From: Nocardia huaxiensis
GTDB lineage: Bacteria > Actinomycetota > Actinomycetes > Mycobacteriales > Mycobacteriaceae
DNA length: 64,000 bases
Direction of reading: 5' to 3'
NCBI RefSeq assembly: GCF_013744875.1
Contig: NZ_CP059399.1
Span: 3,844,001-3,908,000 of the forward strand
In this document: one piece after another, positions 40,569-48,734 of the stretch
How positions within the stretch are numbered: position 1 is the first letter of the stretch
Layout: every line of letters starts with the position of its first letter
Translations under genes and position numbers: made by a program
The notes under the pieces: generated by a model
Databases searched by the model: none
What the model was told of the DNA's origin: nothing
Seen by the model: only the letters and a program-made list of their open reading frames with translations

Positions 40569-41362
40569 GCATCGAAACAAGCAAGGCCGCAATGGTTTCG
40601 GATACGCCGATGGTGCGCGCCGACAAGGTGTGCAAGAACTTCGGCTCGGTCAAGGTGCTCAAGGGCATCACGCTGGAGGTGAAGCGCGGCGAGGTGCTGT
40701 GCCTGATCGGCCCCTCCGGTTCGGGCAAGTCCACCTTCCTGCGCTGCATCAATCACCTGGAGCAGGTGAACGCCGGACGGCTGTACGTGGACGGTGAGCT
40801 CGTCGGCTACCGCGAGAAGGGCGACAAGCTCTACGAACTGCATCCGCGCGAGGCGGCTCGGCAGCGTCGCGATATCGGCATGGTGTTCCAGCACTTCAAC
40901 CTCTTCCCGCACCGGACGGTCCTCGAGAACATCATCGAGGCGCCCACCCAGGTGAAGAAGATCAAGAAGGCCGACGCCGTGACCCGCGCCAAGGAGCTGC
41001 TGGCGCGAGTCGGGTTGGCGGACAAGGCCGATGCGTATCCGGCGCAGCTGTCCGGCGGGCAGCAGCAGCGGGTCGCCATCGCGCGGGCGCTGGCCATGGA
41101 TCCCAAACTCATGCTCTTCGACGAGCCGACCTCCGCGCTGGATCCGGAGCTCGTCGGCGAGGTGCTCGGCGTCATGCGGGAACTCGCGCAGTCGGGCATG
41201 ACCATGGTGGTCGTGACGCACGAAATGGGCTTCGCCCGCGAGGTGGCCGATCAGCTGGTGTTCATGGACGGCGGCGTCGTGGTCGAATCCGGGAATCCGC
41301 GCGAAGTGCTGGCCAACCCGCAGCACGATCGCACCAAAGCGTTCCTGTCGCGAATTCTCTAG
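40565..41362 (+). CDS. Polar amino-acid ABC transporter ATPase
   Basis: A 265-residue GlnQ/HisP-type ATPase: Walker [11 protein letters not shown]-loop [10 protein letters not shown], signature [15 protein letters not shown], Walker [16 protein letters not shown] and H-loop VVTHEM. A ~30-residue insertion after the Q-loop-preceding strand ([16 protein letters not shown]) is characteristic of this subfamily. GTG 40565 overlaps the permease stop. It may also serve the ATPase-less permease at 15242. Confidence 0.95.
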   Translation: MSIETSKAAMVSDTPMVRADKVCKNFGSVKVLKGITLEVKRGEVLCLIGPSGSGKSTFLRCINHLEQVNAGRLYVDGELVGYREKGDKLYELHPREAARQRRDIGMVFQHFNLFPHRTVLENIIEAPTQVKKIKKADAVTRAKELLARVGLADKADAYPAQLSGGQQQRVAIARALAMDPKLMLFDEPTSALDPELVGEVLGVMRELAQSGMTMVVVTHEMGFAREVADQLVFMDGGVVVESGNPREVLANPQHDRTKAFLSRIL

Positions 41363-41374
41363 CCGGTCAACGGC

Positions 41375-42796
41375 TTACGCCTCCGGCCCCGCCGTCTGCT
41401 GCCAGGGTTCCTCCTGGACCAGCTGCGGCGGGGCCGGAGGCGTCTGCGGCGGAGCGGCGTAGGTCTGTGGTGCGGGGTGGGCCGGATACTGTTGCGGCGC
41501 CGGGTAATACGGCTGCCCGGCGGCGGGAGGCCAGGTGGTGGCGGGAATCTCCAGCTCGCGCTGGGCGGCGAGGCTGGAAATGGCTGCGGCCCAGGCTGTC
41601 ACGGTGGCGACCGTGAGCACCCAGAAGCCGGGACCCAGTGACTCGGTGAGCAGGTCTGCCAGGCTCAGGTTTACCGATTCCGTGTCGCAGACGACGGCGA
41701 GCGGTGCGCCGACCGCCAGGCCCGACACGAACACGGCGAGCCCCCGTACCTGGCGGAATTTGACGGGAAGCCTGGAGAACAGTGCGAACGCCATTGCGAT
41801 CGAGAGGGTTGCGGTGAGGGTCAGGACCGGTCCCTGCCAGGTGAGGGCCGACTCGTCCTCGCCGGTGAAGCCCCAGGCGTTGCTCTTTTCCAGCAGGTCC
41901 AGCAGCGAGCCGGTGATTGTCAGTGCTGCCGCCAGTAGTAGCAGTACGCCCGTCACACCATCCGCTGCCCGACCCGGCCGCGGCATCCCGATCGCTCGGC
42001 GGTGGGCGAGCAATAGGATCGGCAAGGTGATCGCCGCCAGGACGGCCATGCAGACCAGTAGCCAGAATCCGGGCCCCACGGTGCTCTCGAACAGGAACTC
42101 TTCGTCCATTTCCGCGCTGTCGTAGGACTTCACGTAGACGACAAGTGCGGCCACCAGTGCCAGCGTCACGCCCAGGGTGATCCCGGCGGCCAGATACCCG
42201 ATACCGCGGGCGCCCGCCCGCCGCCCGCCCCCGGCCGCCAGCATCACCCCGCCCATCAGCGCGACCACCGCGGCCAGGGTGATCGCCACCCCGATCACCT
42301 GCGGGGTGTCATCGGCCCCGCCGCCGAAATGCCACGCACTCCAGGTCAGCGACATCTGTATATCCAGGAACGCCTCGTCGAACTCCACCAGCGGCAGGAA
42401 GGACGCGGGCACACCGAGCGCCGCGATCGACAGCAGCAGCGCCCCGGCCAGCCGGCCCAGAGCTGCACTGCCCGGCGAATTGCCCGGCGTCCCTTGGCCG
42501 ATCGGCGCAACCTGGCCCGCCGGCAGGCCCGGCATCCCGGGGTGACTCGGCGGGCCCGGATTGATCCCACCCGGCGAATAGCCCGCGCCCGGCGTGCCGG
42601 AGGGTGCGGGTCCGCCCGGAAACGAATTGCCGCCGGTCGATCCGGGCGCCGCTGCGGGACCGGGCGGGTAGGGCGGACCGGGTTGATATGAGCCGCCCGG
42701 ATAGGGGCCGGGCGCAGGGCCGGGCCGGGGACCGTCGGCAGGCCGGAGCGGTTCGTACGGATGCGGGTACGTTCCGGGGCCTTCCATCTCGCTCAC
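41375..42796 (-). CDS. Multi-helix membrane protein with Pro/Gly-rich N-terminus
   Basis: A 473-residue protein. Residues 1-110 are Pro/Gly/Tyr-rich and disordered; about nine hydrophobic helices follow (e.g. LAGALLLSIAALGVPASFL; ITLAAVVALMGGVMLAAGG; FWLLVCMAVLAAITLPILLL), and the C-terminus is again Pro/Gln/Tyr-rich (AAGQPYYPAPQQYPAHPAPQ). The helical core has repeating blocks with GPGFWLL and GPGFWVL motifs near membrane borders. GTG 42796 follows TAGGGT by six bases. It is a paralogue of the gene at 43078 (shared GxGYW/GPGFW motifs). Function unknown; the ends suggest cytosolic scaffold-like tails. Confidence 0.7.
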   Translation of the reverse strand: MSEMEGPGTYPHPYEPLRPADGPRPGPAPGPYPGGSYQPGPPYPPGPAAAPGSTGGNSFPGGPAPSGTPGAGYSPGGINPGPPSHPGMPGLPAGQVAPIGQGTPGNSPGSAALGRLAGALLLSIAALGVPASFLPLVEFDEAFLDIQMSLTWSAWHFGGGADDTPQVIGVAITLAAVVALMGGVMLAAGGGRRAGARGIGYLAAGITLGVTLALVAALVVYVKSYDSAEMDEEFLFESTVGPGFWLLVCMAVLAAITLPILLLAHRRAIGMPRPGRAADGVTGVLLLLAAALTITGSLLDLLEKSNAWGFTGEDESALTWQGPVLTLTATLSIAMAFALFSRLPVKFRQVRGLAVFVSGLAVGAPLAVVCDTESVNLSLADLLTESLGPGFWVLTVATVTAWAAAISSLAAQRELEIPATTWPPAAGQPYYPAPQQYPAHPAPQTYAAPPQTPPAPPQLVQEEPWQQTAGPEA

Positions 42797-42802
42797 ACTG
42801 CG

Positions 42803-42808
42803 ACCCTA
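42803..42808 (-). promoter_or_regulatory. -10 element, leaderless membrane-protein gene
   Basis: TAGGGT on the minus strand six bases before GTG 42796; no ribosome-binding site. Confidence 0.5.
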
Positions 42809-42809
42809 G

Positions 42810-42840
42810 CCGGGATGTGCACCCGACAGGTCCATCCCGG
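42810..42840. promoter_or_regulatory. Inverted repeat over the -35 region
   Basis: CCGGGATG and CATCCCGG, 15 bases apart, lie immediately upstream of the TAGGGT -10. Either an operator or the terminator of the preceding paralogue gene. Confidence 0.35.
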
Positions 42841-43077
42841 TGTCCCGGTGATTCGCTTCGCGATCGTGGGGAGCGTGCGTGACGGCGCGCCGTCCGGAGT
42901 TCGCGACGTGACAGCTCCGGAAACCGGGAGTGGTTGCGTCACTGGCTGATTCGACACCTCACCGCAGGGCGACCAGCGGTCGAGGGCGAGCCGGATACCC
43001 GGACTTCCCCTCGGAACAGTTGTGGCGCTCGGCGGTTCGGCCGGGAGCTCCACCCGCCTGCGATGGGTTTCGAGACT

Positions 43078-44295
43078 TCAGTGCGCGGGACCGCCGGTGG
43101 GTGGCGGATAGCCGCCCTGCTGACCCGGGAACTGTTGTGGAGCCTGATATCCGGGTTGCGGTTGTCCGGGGTAGGACTGCTGCTGGACCGGAAAGTGCTG
43201 CTGCTGAGCCGGATACGGATGTGGTTGAGCGGAGAGCTGCTGGTACGGCCGGCCGGAGTTGGGGTGGTGCGGTGAGAACGGTTGCCCGCCAGGGATTTGC
43301 GGTGTCGGGGGATCGGTGGGAGCGGGGATGGCCAGGACGGCGGTGAAGGTGGCGGCCAGCGACAGCAGGGTGGCGATGATGAGGACCCAGTAGCCGGGGC
43401 CGAGGTCGCTCTTCTCGGCCGAGTCGGCGAAGAGGTCGCTGGAGGTGTCCAGGACAACGGTGAGGGTGGTGCCGATGCTGAGGGCGGCGGCTGCTACCGC
43501 CAGGCGGTGGAGCAGGGCGGTGCGGGCGGCCAGGGGAGTGAGCAGGAGCAGGGCGATCGGTGCGGCCACCAGGGTGCTCGCGGCGAGGGCCGCGCCTTGC
43601 CAGCTGTTGTTTTCCTGGTCCAGGTACTTGGTTCCCCAGGTGGTGACCTCGATGACGCCGCCGCCGGTCAGTTTCAGGAAGGAGCCGGTGATCGCCACGA
43701 TGGCCGACAGGAGCAGCAGGGTGCCCGCGATCGCGTCCCGGGAACGGTCGGGCGGGCCGGGGACGGCGCGGTCGGCGGCCAGGCCGGTTGCCAGTGCGGC
43801 CAGGGCGACCACCATCGCGAAGACCGACAGCCAGTAGCCGGCGCCGTGGGTGGCCTCCATGTTGGAGACCTCGGGGGCGGTGCTGCTCAGGACGGTGGTG
43901 AGGGCGACGCCGGAACCCAGTGCCGCGGAAAAGGTTCCGAGAATCCGTACCGCACGGCTGCGGGCCGCGAAACCGGCGAGCAGCAGGACGCCCGCGATCA
44001 GCGCGGTGATGGCGGCGAGGGTGAGGGCGACGCCGAGCCACTGCAGAACCGTGGTGGCGCCGGTGGTGCCGGAGAGTTTCATCTGCCAGGCCGTGGTGCG
44101 GGTCGAGAACTCGGTGCCCAGCAGGGTTTGGGACTGGATCTGCAGTGGCAGCAGCGTGGCCGCGAGCAACAGCGATCCGGTCAGTGCCAGCAGTCCCCCC
44201 GACACCCGGCTCAGCGCCGAGTGCCTCGGACCACCGGGCGGCTGACCGGAACCGTACGGGTTCGAAAACGGATCAGGGCCAGGAAAATTGGTCAC
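43078..44295 (-). CDS. Multi-helix membrane protein, paralogue of the 41375 gene
   Basis: A 405-residue protein. About nine hydrophobic helices (residues about 28-325; e.g. SGGLLALTGSLLLAATLLPL, LTLAAITALIAGVLLLAGF, YWVLIIATLLSLAATFTAVL) are followed by a Pro/Gln/Tyr-rich tail (PHPYPAQQQHFPVQQQ). Motifs AGYWLSVFAMVV and GPGYWVLIIATL correspond to the GPGFW blocks of the neighbour, and segment order is the same, so the pair arose by duplication. GTG 44295 is preferred: TAGGGT is seven bases upstream, while the longer start at 44304 overlaps that promoter. Function unknown. Confidence 0.7.
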   Translation of the reverse strand: MTNFPGPDPFSNPYGSGQPPGGPRHSALSRVSGGLLALTGSLLLAATLLPLQIQSQTLLGTEFSTRTTAWQMKLSGTTGATTVLQWLGVALTLAAITALIAGVLLLAGFAARSRAVRILGTFSAALGSGVALTTVLSSTAPEVSNMEATHGAGYWLSVFAMVVALAALATGLAADRAVPGPPDRSRDAIAGTLLLLSAIVAITGSFLKLTGGGVIEVTTWGTKYLDQENNSWQGAALAASTLVAAPIALLLLTPLAARTALLHRLAVAAAALSIGTTLTVVLDTSSDLFADSAEKSDLGPGYWVLIIATLLSLAATFTAVLAIPAPTDPPTPQIPGGQPFSPHHPNSGRPYQQLSAQPHPYPAQQQHFPVQQQSYPGQPQPGYQAPQQFPGQQGGYPPPTGGPAH

Positions 44296-44302
44296 CTGTC
44301 GC

Positions 44303-44308
44303 ACCCTA
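44303..44308 (-). promoter_or_regulatory. -10 element, leaderless paralogue gene
   Basis: TAGGGT on the minus strand seven bases before GTG 44295, the same layout as before the paralogue at 42796. Confidence 0.5.
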
Positions 44309-44361
44309 GGGGATCGGTGACGCCGGTGCGTGCGCCCCGGCCACGGCCCCGGGCGTACGGC

Positions 44362-45201
44362 TCATGAGCGCAGGAACTTCTCCACGGTTGCGGTCTGCCC
44401 GAGCACGGCATGACCGACCTCGGGAAGCAGTTCGACGGTGGCGTCCGGAACGGATTCGGTTATGCGACGGGCAGTTTCGGCGGAGTCGAGCATGACGTCG
44501 CGGCCGCCGACGAGCACCAGCACCGGCATGGCCAGCGTGCGCAGCCGGGCGTCGGAGAAGATCGGCAGGCGTTCGGTGCGCGGCTTGAAATGCGTGAACG
44601 TCAGCACCACCTCGTCGAGGATCGGCTCCAGATGCTCGGCATCGAGGCCGGTGACCAGCCGGGTGGTGCGGCGCAGGTGGTCGCGGCCGGTGAGGCGCAT
44701 GAGCAGGGCCTTGAACAGCCAGCCGTAGCGCTGTCTGCCGACGCCGCCGGGGCACAGCAGGGCCAGCCGGGTGATGCGGCCGGGGCGGCGGATGGCGTAA
44801 TCCAGTGCGTGCCAGCCGCCCAGCGACATGCCGACCAGGGCGGTCTCCGAAATTCCCAGGCCCGCAAGGACATCGTCGAGCCACAGCGCGATGGCATCGG
44901 TGCCCAGCGTGGGGCGCGACGGGGCGCTGCCACCGGGCTCGCCGACGATATCCACCGAGTAGGTGCGGAAATGCCGTGCCCAGGAAGCGATGTCGCCCAT
45001 CCAGTTGGTCGAGTTCGCGCCCGAACCGTGCAGCAGCACCAGCGGCGGTGCGTCCTGCGGTCCGGAGATCAGGACGAAGGTGTCGCCCTCCCGGGTGGGG
45101 ATATGTCGTTCCTCCGCGGGAACGGGCCAGTGGCGCAGCATTTCCCGGTAGTGCTGTCGCACCGCCTGCGCGCCGGCCTCCGATTTGTAGATCGTGCTCA
45201 T
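44362..45201 (-). CDS. Alpha/beta hydrolase
   Basis: A 279-residue hydrolase: oxyanion-hole HGSGANSTNW, nucleophile elbow GMSLGGW (Ser126), acid in LVGGRDVMLD and catalytic His in PEVGHAVLG. No lid insertion large enough to indicate a lipase. The substrate is unknown. ATG 45201 overlaps the stop of the upstream HTH gene (ATGA), so the two are one operon and the hydrolase is probably under its control. Confidence 0.88.
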   Translation of the reverse strand: MSTIYKSEAGAQAVRQHYREMLRHWPVPAEERHIPTREGDTFVLISGPQDAPPLVLLHGSGANSTNWMGDIASWARHFRTYSVDIVGEPGGSAPSRPTLGTDAIALWLDDVLAGLGISETALVGMSLGGWHALDYAIRRPGRITRLALLCPGGVGRQRYGWLFKALLMRLTGRDHLRRTTRLVTGLDAEHLEPILDEVVLTFTHFKPRTERLPIFSDARLRTLAMPVLVLVGGRDVMLDSAETARRITESVPDATVELLPEVGHAVLGQTATVEKFLRS

Positions 45202-45629
45202 GACGCGAGCACCCCCTCCACGTATTCGAGCAGCCGGGCCGTATCGCCCACACCGCCGACGACAATGACCTTCAGCCGCGCGCGTTCGCGATCGTGCATG
45301 GTCTGGATGCGCAGCGGCTGATCCTCCGGGTCGCGATTGTGGGCCGCGCCGGTCAGCAGGGTGGTGATCCGATCGGCGGTCGCGGGATCGATGGCGTCGA
45401 TCTCGATGATGCTCGACACCTCCGAAAAGCGTTCCCGGGCAGTGGATTCGCGTGCGGAGTCCGGTACCGGCAGGCCGGTGAAGGCTTCCAGGTCCGCCTG
45501 TGCGATGCGGTACTGCTTGCCGATGCGCACGGCCGCGAGTTTGCCATCGCGCACGTAACCGCGGACGGTCCGGACGTGCAGGCCGAGGCGTTCGGCTACT
45601 TCCTCCACTGAATACAGTCGATCACTCAC
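45198..45629 (-). CDS. Excisionase-type helix-turn-helix regulator
   Basis: A 143-residue protein. The N-terminal 50 residues are a MerR/excisionase winged helix (LYSVEEVAERLGLHVRTVRG-YVRDGKLAAVRIGKQYRI). Residues 70-143 form an alpha/beta domain (IIEIDAIDPATADRITTLLT ... KVIVVGGVGDTARLLEYVEG) that could bind a ligand. Despite the excisionase-like HTH there is no phage context, and coupling to the hydrolase indicates a transcriptional regulator. GTG 45629 is supported by TACGGT seven bases upstream. Confidence 0.8.
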   Translation of the reverse strand: MSDRLYSVEEVAERLGLHVRTVRGYVRDGKLAAVRIGKQYRIAQADLEAFTGLPVPDSARESTARERFSEVSSIIEIDAIDPATADRITTLLTGAAHNRDPEDQPLRIQTMHDRERARLKVIVVGGVGDTARLLEYVEGVLAS

Positions 45630-45636
45630 GCAAACT

Positions 45637-45642
45637 ACCGTA
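45637..45642 (-). promoter_or_regulatory. -10 element, leaderless HTH/hydrolase operon
   Basis: TACGGT on the minus strand, seven bases before GTG 45629. Confidence 0.4.
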
Positions 45643-45773
45643 AACGACTCTATTGAGGCACTGCAATAGGTAACGATAGGGAAGTTTGAGTGACCATACT
45701 CATGGCCTTCCGCTTGATCTTCGTATCAACTACATTGCGTAGTAGAAATACCGAACAGGTGGGAGGTGTCGCG

Positions 45774-46247
45774 ATGAGCGCACATTCGGTAGCCCGGCGT
45801 CGAATCACGCCGGCGCAGTGGAGTTTTCTGCAGTGGGCCGTTCTGGTCGTGGGGGTGGTCCACATCGTCTGGGCCATTGTCGGCTGGATCGCCGAACCCA
45901 GCTTCGGGATCGGCGAGCACGCACACGCCACCCCGGTGGCCGGCATGGACTACAACGGCTGGCACGCGGTGGCCGGCCTGCTGCTGTTCACCCCGGCCTT
46001 GCTCGCCGCGACCCGGAAATCCTGGTCGGCGTGGTACTGCCTCGCGGCCGGCCTCGGCGGCGGACTGGTGGTCGGCGTGTGGGCATTGTTCTCGGAGCGA
46101 GTGCTGATCTTCACCTTCCCGAACCACACCACCGACGCGATCATGCACCTGCTCACCGGCGCGCTGCTGCTGGCGCTGGTCGCGGTTCAGGTGGCCCGGG
46201 ACGGCGATCTGCGAGAGACGCTGGGGCTGCGGGCCGCTGCCGTCTGA
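45774..46247 (+). CDS. DUF4383-type four-helix membrane protein
   Basis: A 157-residue protein with four hydrophobic helices (FLQWAVLVVGVVHIVWAIVG; AVAGLLLFTPALLAA; YCLAAGLGGGLVVGVWALF; AIMHLLTGALLLALVAVQVA). The His pairs in VGVVHIVWA and NHTTDAIMHLLTG match the DUF4383 pattern; function of the family is unknown. ATG 45774 has GGGAGG seven bases upstream; the longer frame from 45690 is not used. It converges with the LysR gene 10 bases away. Confidence 0.7.
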   Translation: MSAHSVARRRITPAQWSFLQWAVLVVGVVHIVWAIVGWIAEPSFGIGEHAHATPVAGMDYNGWHAVAGLLLFTPALLAATRKSWSAWYCLAAGLGGGLVVGVWALFSERVLIFTFPNHTTDAIMHLLTGALLLALVAVQVARDGDLRETLGLRAAAV

Positions 46248-46257
46248 ATCCGCGAGT

Positions 46258-47169
46258 TCACCTGGCGGCGGGTGTCTTCCAGCGCGTGAACGCGATGCGC
46301 ATCTGCCCCAGAAGCACTTTCGCGGCCGGTGAGCTCGGGCGGTCGGTGCGCCAGATGAGCGCGAGCCGGCCGCGCAGCTCCGGCTCGATGTCGATGGTCC
46401 GGACACCGAAGGACGTCGCGTCCGCGGGTGGGAGCGCCGGGACGATGGCGACACCCAGTCCGCGCGCCGCCAGTTGCAGCAGCAGGGTGGGGGCTCCGGC
46501 CTCGTAGGCGATATCCGGCACGGATCCGGCTGCGGTGCAGGCGCTTTCGAAGCGTCCGCGAATACCGGTCCCGGCCGGGAGGCAGATGAGCGGATACTCG
46601 CACAATTCGGCGACGGTGGTTGTGGCGCCGAAGCGATCGTCGTCCAGGGCCACCGCGGCCACCACATGGGTGTCGAGCACGACCTCGACGCCGAAGCCGG
46701 GATCGACCGTCTCGGTGGCCAGGCCGACCAGTGCGACATCCAGATCGCCGCGCGTCAGCGCCGCCAGCATGTGCTCGGAGGTGTCCTCGGTGAGGCTGAT
46801 GCCGACCTGCGGATGGTCGTCGTGGAAGTCCGCGAGCACGGACGCGATATCGAAATTGTCGACCGCCGCGCCGGTGATGAGCCCGACCCGGACCTGACCG
46901 CGCAGCAGGCCGGTGAACTCGTCCACGGTGTGGGTGATCCGTTCGGCGGCGGCCAGGGCGGCGCGGGCGTGCGGGAGGACCGCCTCGCCGACCGGCGTCA
47001 GCGTGACCGACCGGGTCGAGCGATCCAGGAGTGGTTGTCCCAGTTCGCGTTCCAGCTGACGGATCTGGGCGCTGAGACCGGGCTGAGCCAGATGCAGGCG
47101 GGCGGCCGCGCGGGTGAAATTGGCCTCCTCGGCGACGGTGACGAAGTATCGCAGCTGACGCAGCTCCAT
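46258..47169 (-). CDS. LysR-family transcriptional regulator
   Basis: A 303-residue LysR regulator. N-terminal winged helix (MELRQLRYFVTVAEEANFTR, ARLHLAQPGLSAQIRQLE), then the linker helix and a co-inducer domain (about 90-300) with DVALVG, AGTGIRGRFESAC and GLGVAIVPALPP. It is divergent from the flavoprotein at 47241 with 71 bp between starts, the standard layout for a LysR regulator and its target. An 18-bp palindrome in this gap (47174-47191) is its likely binding site and overlaps its own -10. Confidence 0.9.
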   Translation of the reverse strand: MELRQLRYFVTVAEEANFTRAAARLHLAQPGLSAQIRQLERELGQPLLDRSTRSVTLTPVGEAVLPHARAALAAAERITHTVDEFTGLLRGQVRVGLITGAAVDNFDIASVLADFHDDHPQVGISLTEDTSEHMLAALTRGDLDVALVGLATETVDPGFGVEVVLDTHVVAAVALDDDRFGATTTVAELCEYPLICLPAGTGIRGRFESACTAAGSVPDIAYEAGAPTLLLQLAARGLGVAIVPALPPADATSFGVRTIDIEPELRGRLALIWRTDRPSSPAAKVLLGQMRIAFTRWKTPAAR

Positions 47170-47173
47170 AACT

Positions 47174-47191
47174 ATTGATTCTAGAACCAAT
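47174..47191. promoter_or_regulatory. Candidate LysR operator
   Basis: ATTGATTCTAGAACCAAT is an 18-bp palindrome with one mismatched pair, containing the T-N11-A core. On the minus strand it includes TAGAAT eight bases before the LysR ATG, suggesting autorepression. Confidence 0.6.
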
Positions 47192-47240
47192 AAAAACTAT
47201 CTGTTGGAGTTCTCAATCCGAGCGCGGCAGAGTCGTAGAC

Positions 47241-48611
47241 ATGACGACGACAGCGCACACGAACATCGAACTTCCCGCCACCACCGGCCCGGTCTTCCGG
47301 CCCGGCGACGCCGGGTACGACAGCGAAATCGCCGGATTCCAAACCGCTTACACGCATCGGCCCGCGCTGGTCGTGGCCGCGGCGCACGCCGAGGATGTGC
47401 GGTCCGCCGTGGAATACGCGGCGCGGCACGGACTTCCGGTCGCCGTGCAGGCCACCGGGCACGGGCTCGCGGTGGCGGCCGACGGCGGCGTTCTCGTCAA
47501 TACCCGTCGTATGACCGACATTCGGATCGATCCGGTCGCTCGCACCGCCCGCGTCGCCGCCGGCGTGCAGGCGGGCGCGCTCATCGACGCCGCCGTCGCA
47601 CACGGACTCGCGCCGCTCAACGGATCCTCGAACTCGGTCGGCGTGGTCGGCTACACCCTCGGCGGCGGTCTGGGCCTGCTCGCCCGCGAATTCGGTTATG
47701 CCGCAGACCATGTGCGCGCCATCGAGCTCGTCACCGCCGACGGCCGGCTGCGCCGGCTGGTGCCCGGCGACGAACTGTTCGGCGCGGTCCTGGGCACCGG
47801 AGGCAACTTCGGCGTGGTGACCGCGCTCGAACTGGACCTGGTTCCGGTCACCCACGTCTACGGTGGGCAGCTCACCTTCGACACCCGCCTGGTCGAACCG
47901 GCCATGGAGGCGTGGCGACTGTGGACCCAGGACCTGCCCGACGAGATGACCTCGGCTTTCTCCACCATCCAGATGCCGGATCTGCCGCAGCTGCCGCCGC
48001 ATCTGCGCGGCCGATACACCGCGACCGTCAATATCGCCTACACCGGTTCCGAGGCCGAGGGCGAACGCCTGGTCGCTCCGCTGCGGGCCGTCGGCGAGCG
48101 CATGAACGACGACCTGCGCGTCATGCCGTACGCGGAAACCCATGCCATCTACCGGGATCCGGCCGATCCGCACCCGTACACCGCCACCAACGCCCTGCTG
48201 CGCGAACTGCCCGCCGATGCCAGCGACGCCTTCCTGGAGATCACCGGCCCGAACTCCGGCAGCCCGGTCGTGGCCGGATTCCGGCACCTCGGCGGCGCAC
48301 TGCGCCGCCCCGGTCCGGCCGGTGTCGCCGTGGACCACCGCGCGGCCGAATACGTGGCCCGCGCCATCACCCTGCCCGGCCCGGCCAGCCCCGCGCAGGT
48401 GCGCGAGCGCCTCGCCGGGATCCAGGAAGCTCTGTCCCCGTGGACCATCGGCCACAGCCTGAACTTCCTCTACGGCGGCGGCCAGTTCGCCGATGAAGCC
48501 CAGACCCGGGCGATCTACGCCCCGGAAACCTACGACCGGCTCGGCGCATTGAAGTCGAAGTACGACGCACGCAACATGTTCCGCTTCAACCGCAATATCC
48601 GCCCGAACTGA
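47241..48611 (+). CDS. FAD-linked oxidase (berberine-bridge-enzyme-like)
   Basis: A 456-residue PCMH-type flavoprotein. FAD domain: VQATGHGLAVA (His expected to carry FAD through an 8-alpha-histidyl bond), GVQAGALIDAAVAHGLAPLN, GVVGYTLGGGLGLLAREFGY, VTADGRLRRL and GTGGNFGVVTALEL. The segment NGSSNSVG lacks the second anchoring Cys of bicovalent enzymes, so a singly linked flavin is expected. The C-terminal BBE motif YDRLGALKSKYDARNMFRFNRNI ends the protein (read in parts). Substrate unknown. Divergent LysR control is likely. Confidence 0.88.
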   Translation: MTTTAHTNIELPATTGPVFRPGDAGYDSEIAGFQTAYTHRPALVVAAAHAEDVRSAVEYAARHGLPVAVQATGHGLAVAADGGVLVNTRRMTDIRIDPVARTARVAAGVQAGALIDAAVAHGLAPLNGSSNSVGVVGYTLGGGLGLLAREFGYAADHVRAIELVTADGRLRRLVPGDELFGAVLGTGGNFGVVTALELDLVPVTHVYGGQLTFDTRLVEPAMEAWRLWTQDLPDEMTSAFSTIQMPDLPQLPPHLRGRYTATVNIAYTGSEAEGERLVAPLRAVGERMNDDLRVMPYAETHAIYRDPADPHPYTATNALLRELPADASDAFLEITGPNSGSPVVAGFRHLGGALRRPGPAGVAVDHRAAEYVARAITLPGPASPAQVRERLAGIQEALSPWTIGHSLNFLYGGGQFADEAQTRAIYAPETYDRLGALKSKYDARNMFRFNRNIRPN

Positions 48612-48623
48612 CCCGCCGCCCTG

Positions 48624-48653
48624 TCTCGAGGGGTTCGGGCGCAGCCCCTGAGA
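48624..48653 (+). terminator. Terminator after the flavoprotein gene
   Basis: TCTC-G-AGGGG pairs with CCCCT-GAGA (one bulged G) around an 11-base loop, 12 bases after the stop codon. Confidence 0.5.
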
Positions 48654-48702
48654 GCCCCACCGAGAGTGGGTGCTCCCCGCGAGAGTCGGAGTCTGCTATC
48701 GT

Positions 48703-48714
48703 AGTGATATCACT
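48703..48714. promoter_or_regulatory. Perfect palindrome in the SPFH promoter
   Basis: AGTGATATCACT, a perfect 12-bp palindrome 20 bases before the SPFH ATG, at the expected transcription start after TATCGT. Candidate operator for the small ribbon-helix-helix protein of the same operon. Confidence 0.5.
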
Positions 48715-48734
48715 TCAATATCGGGAGGATAGTC

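Noticed and set aside
45198..45629. Phage excisionase
   Set aside because: The HTH is excisionase-like, but there is no integrase or attachment site and the gene is coupled to a hydrolase.
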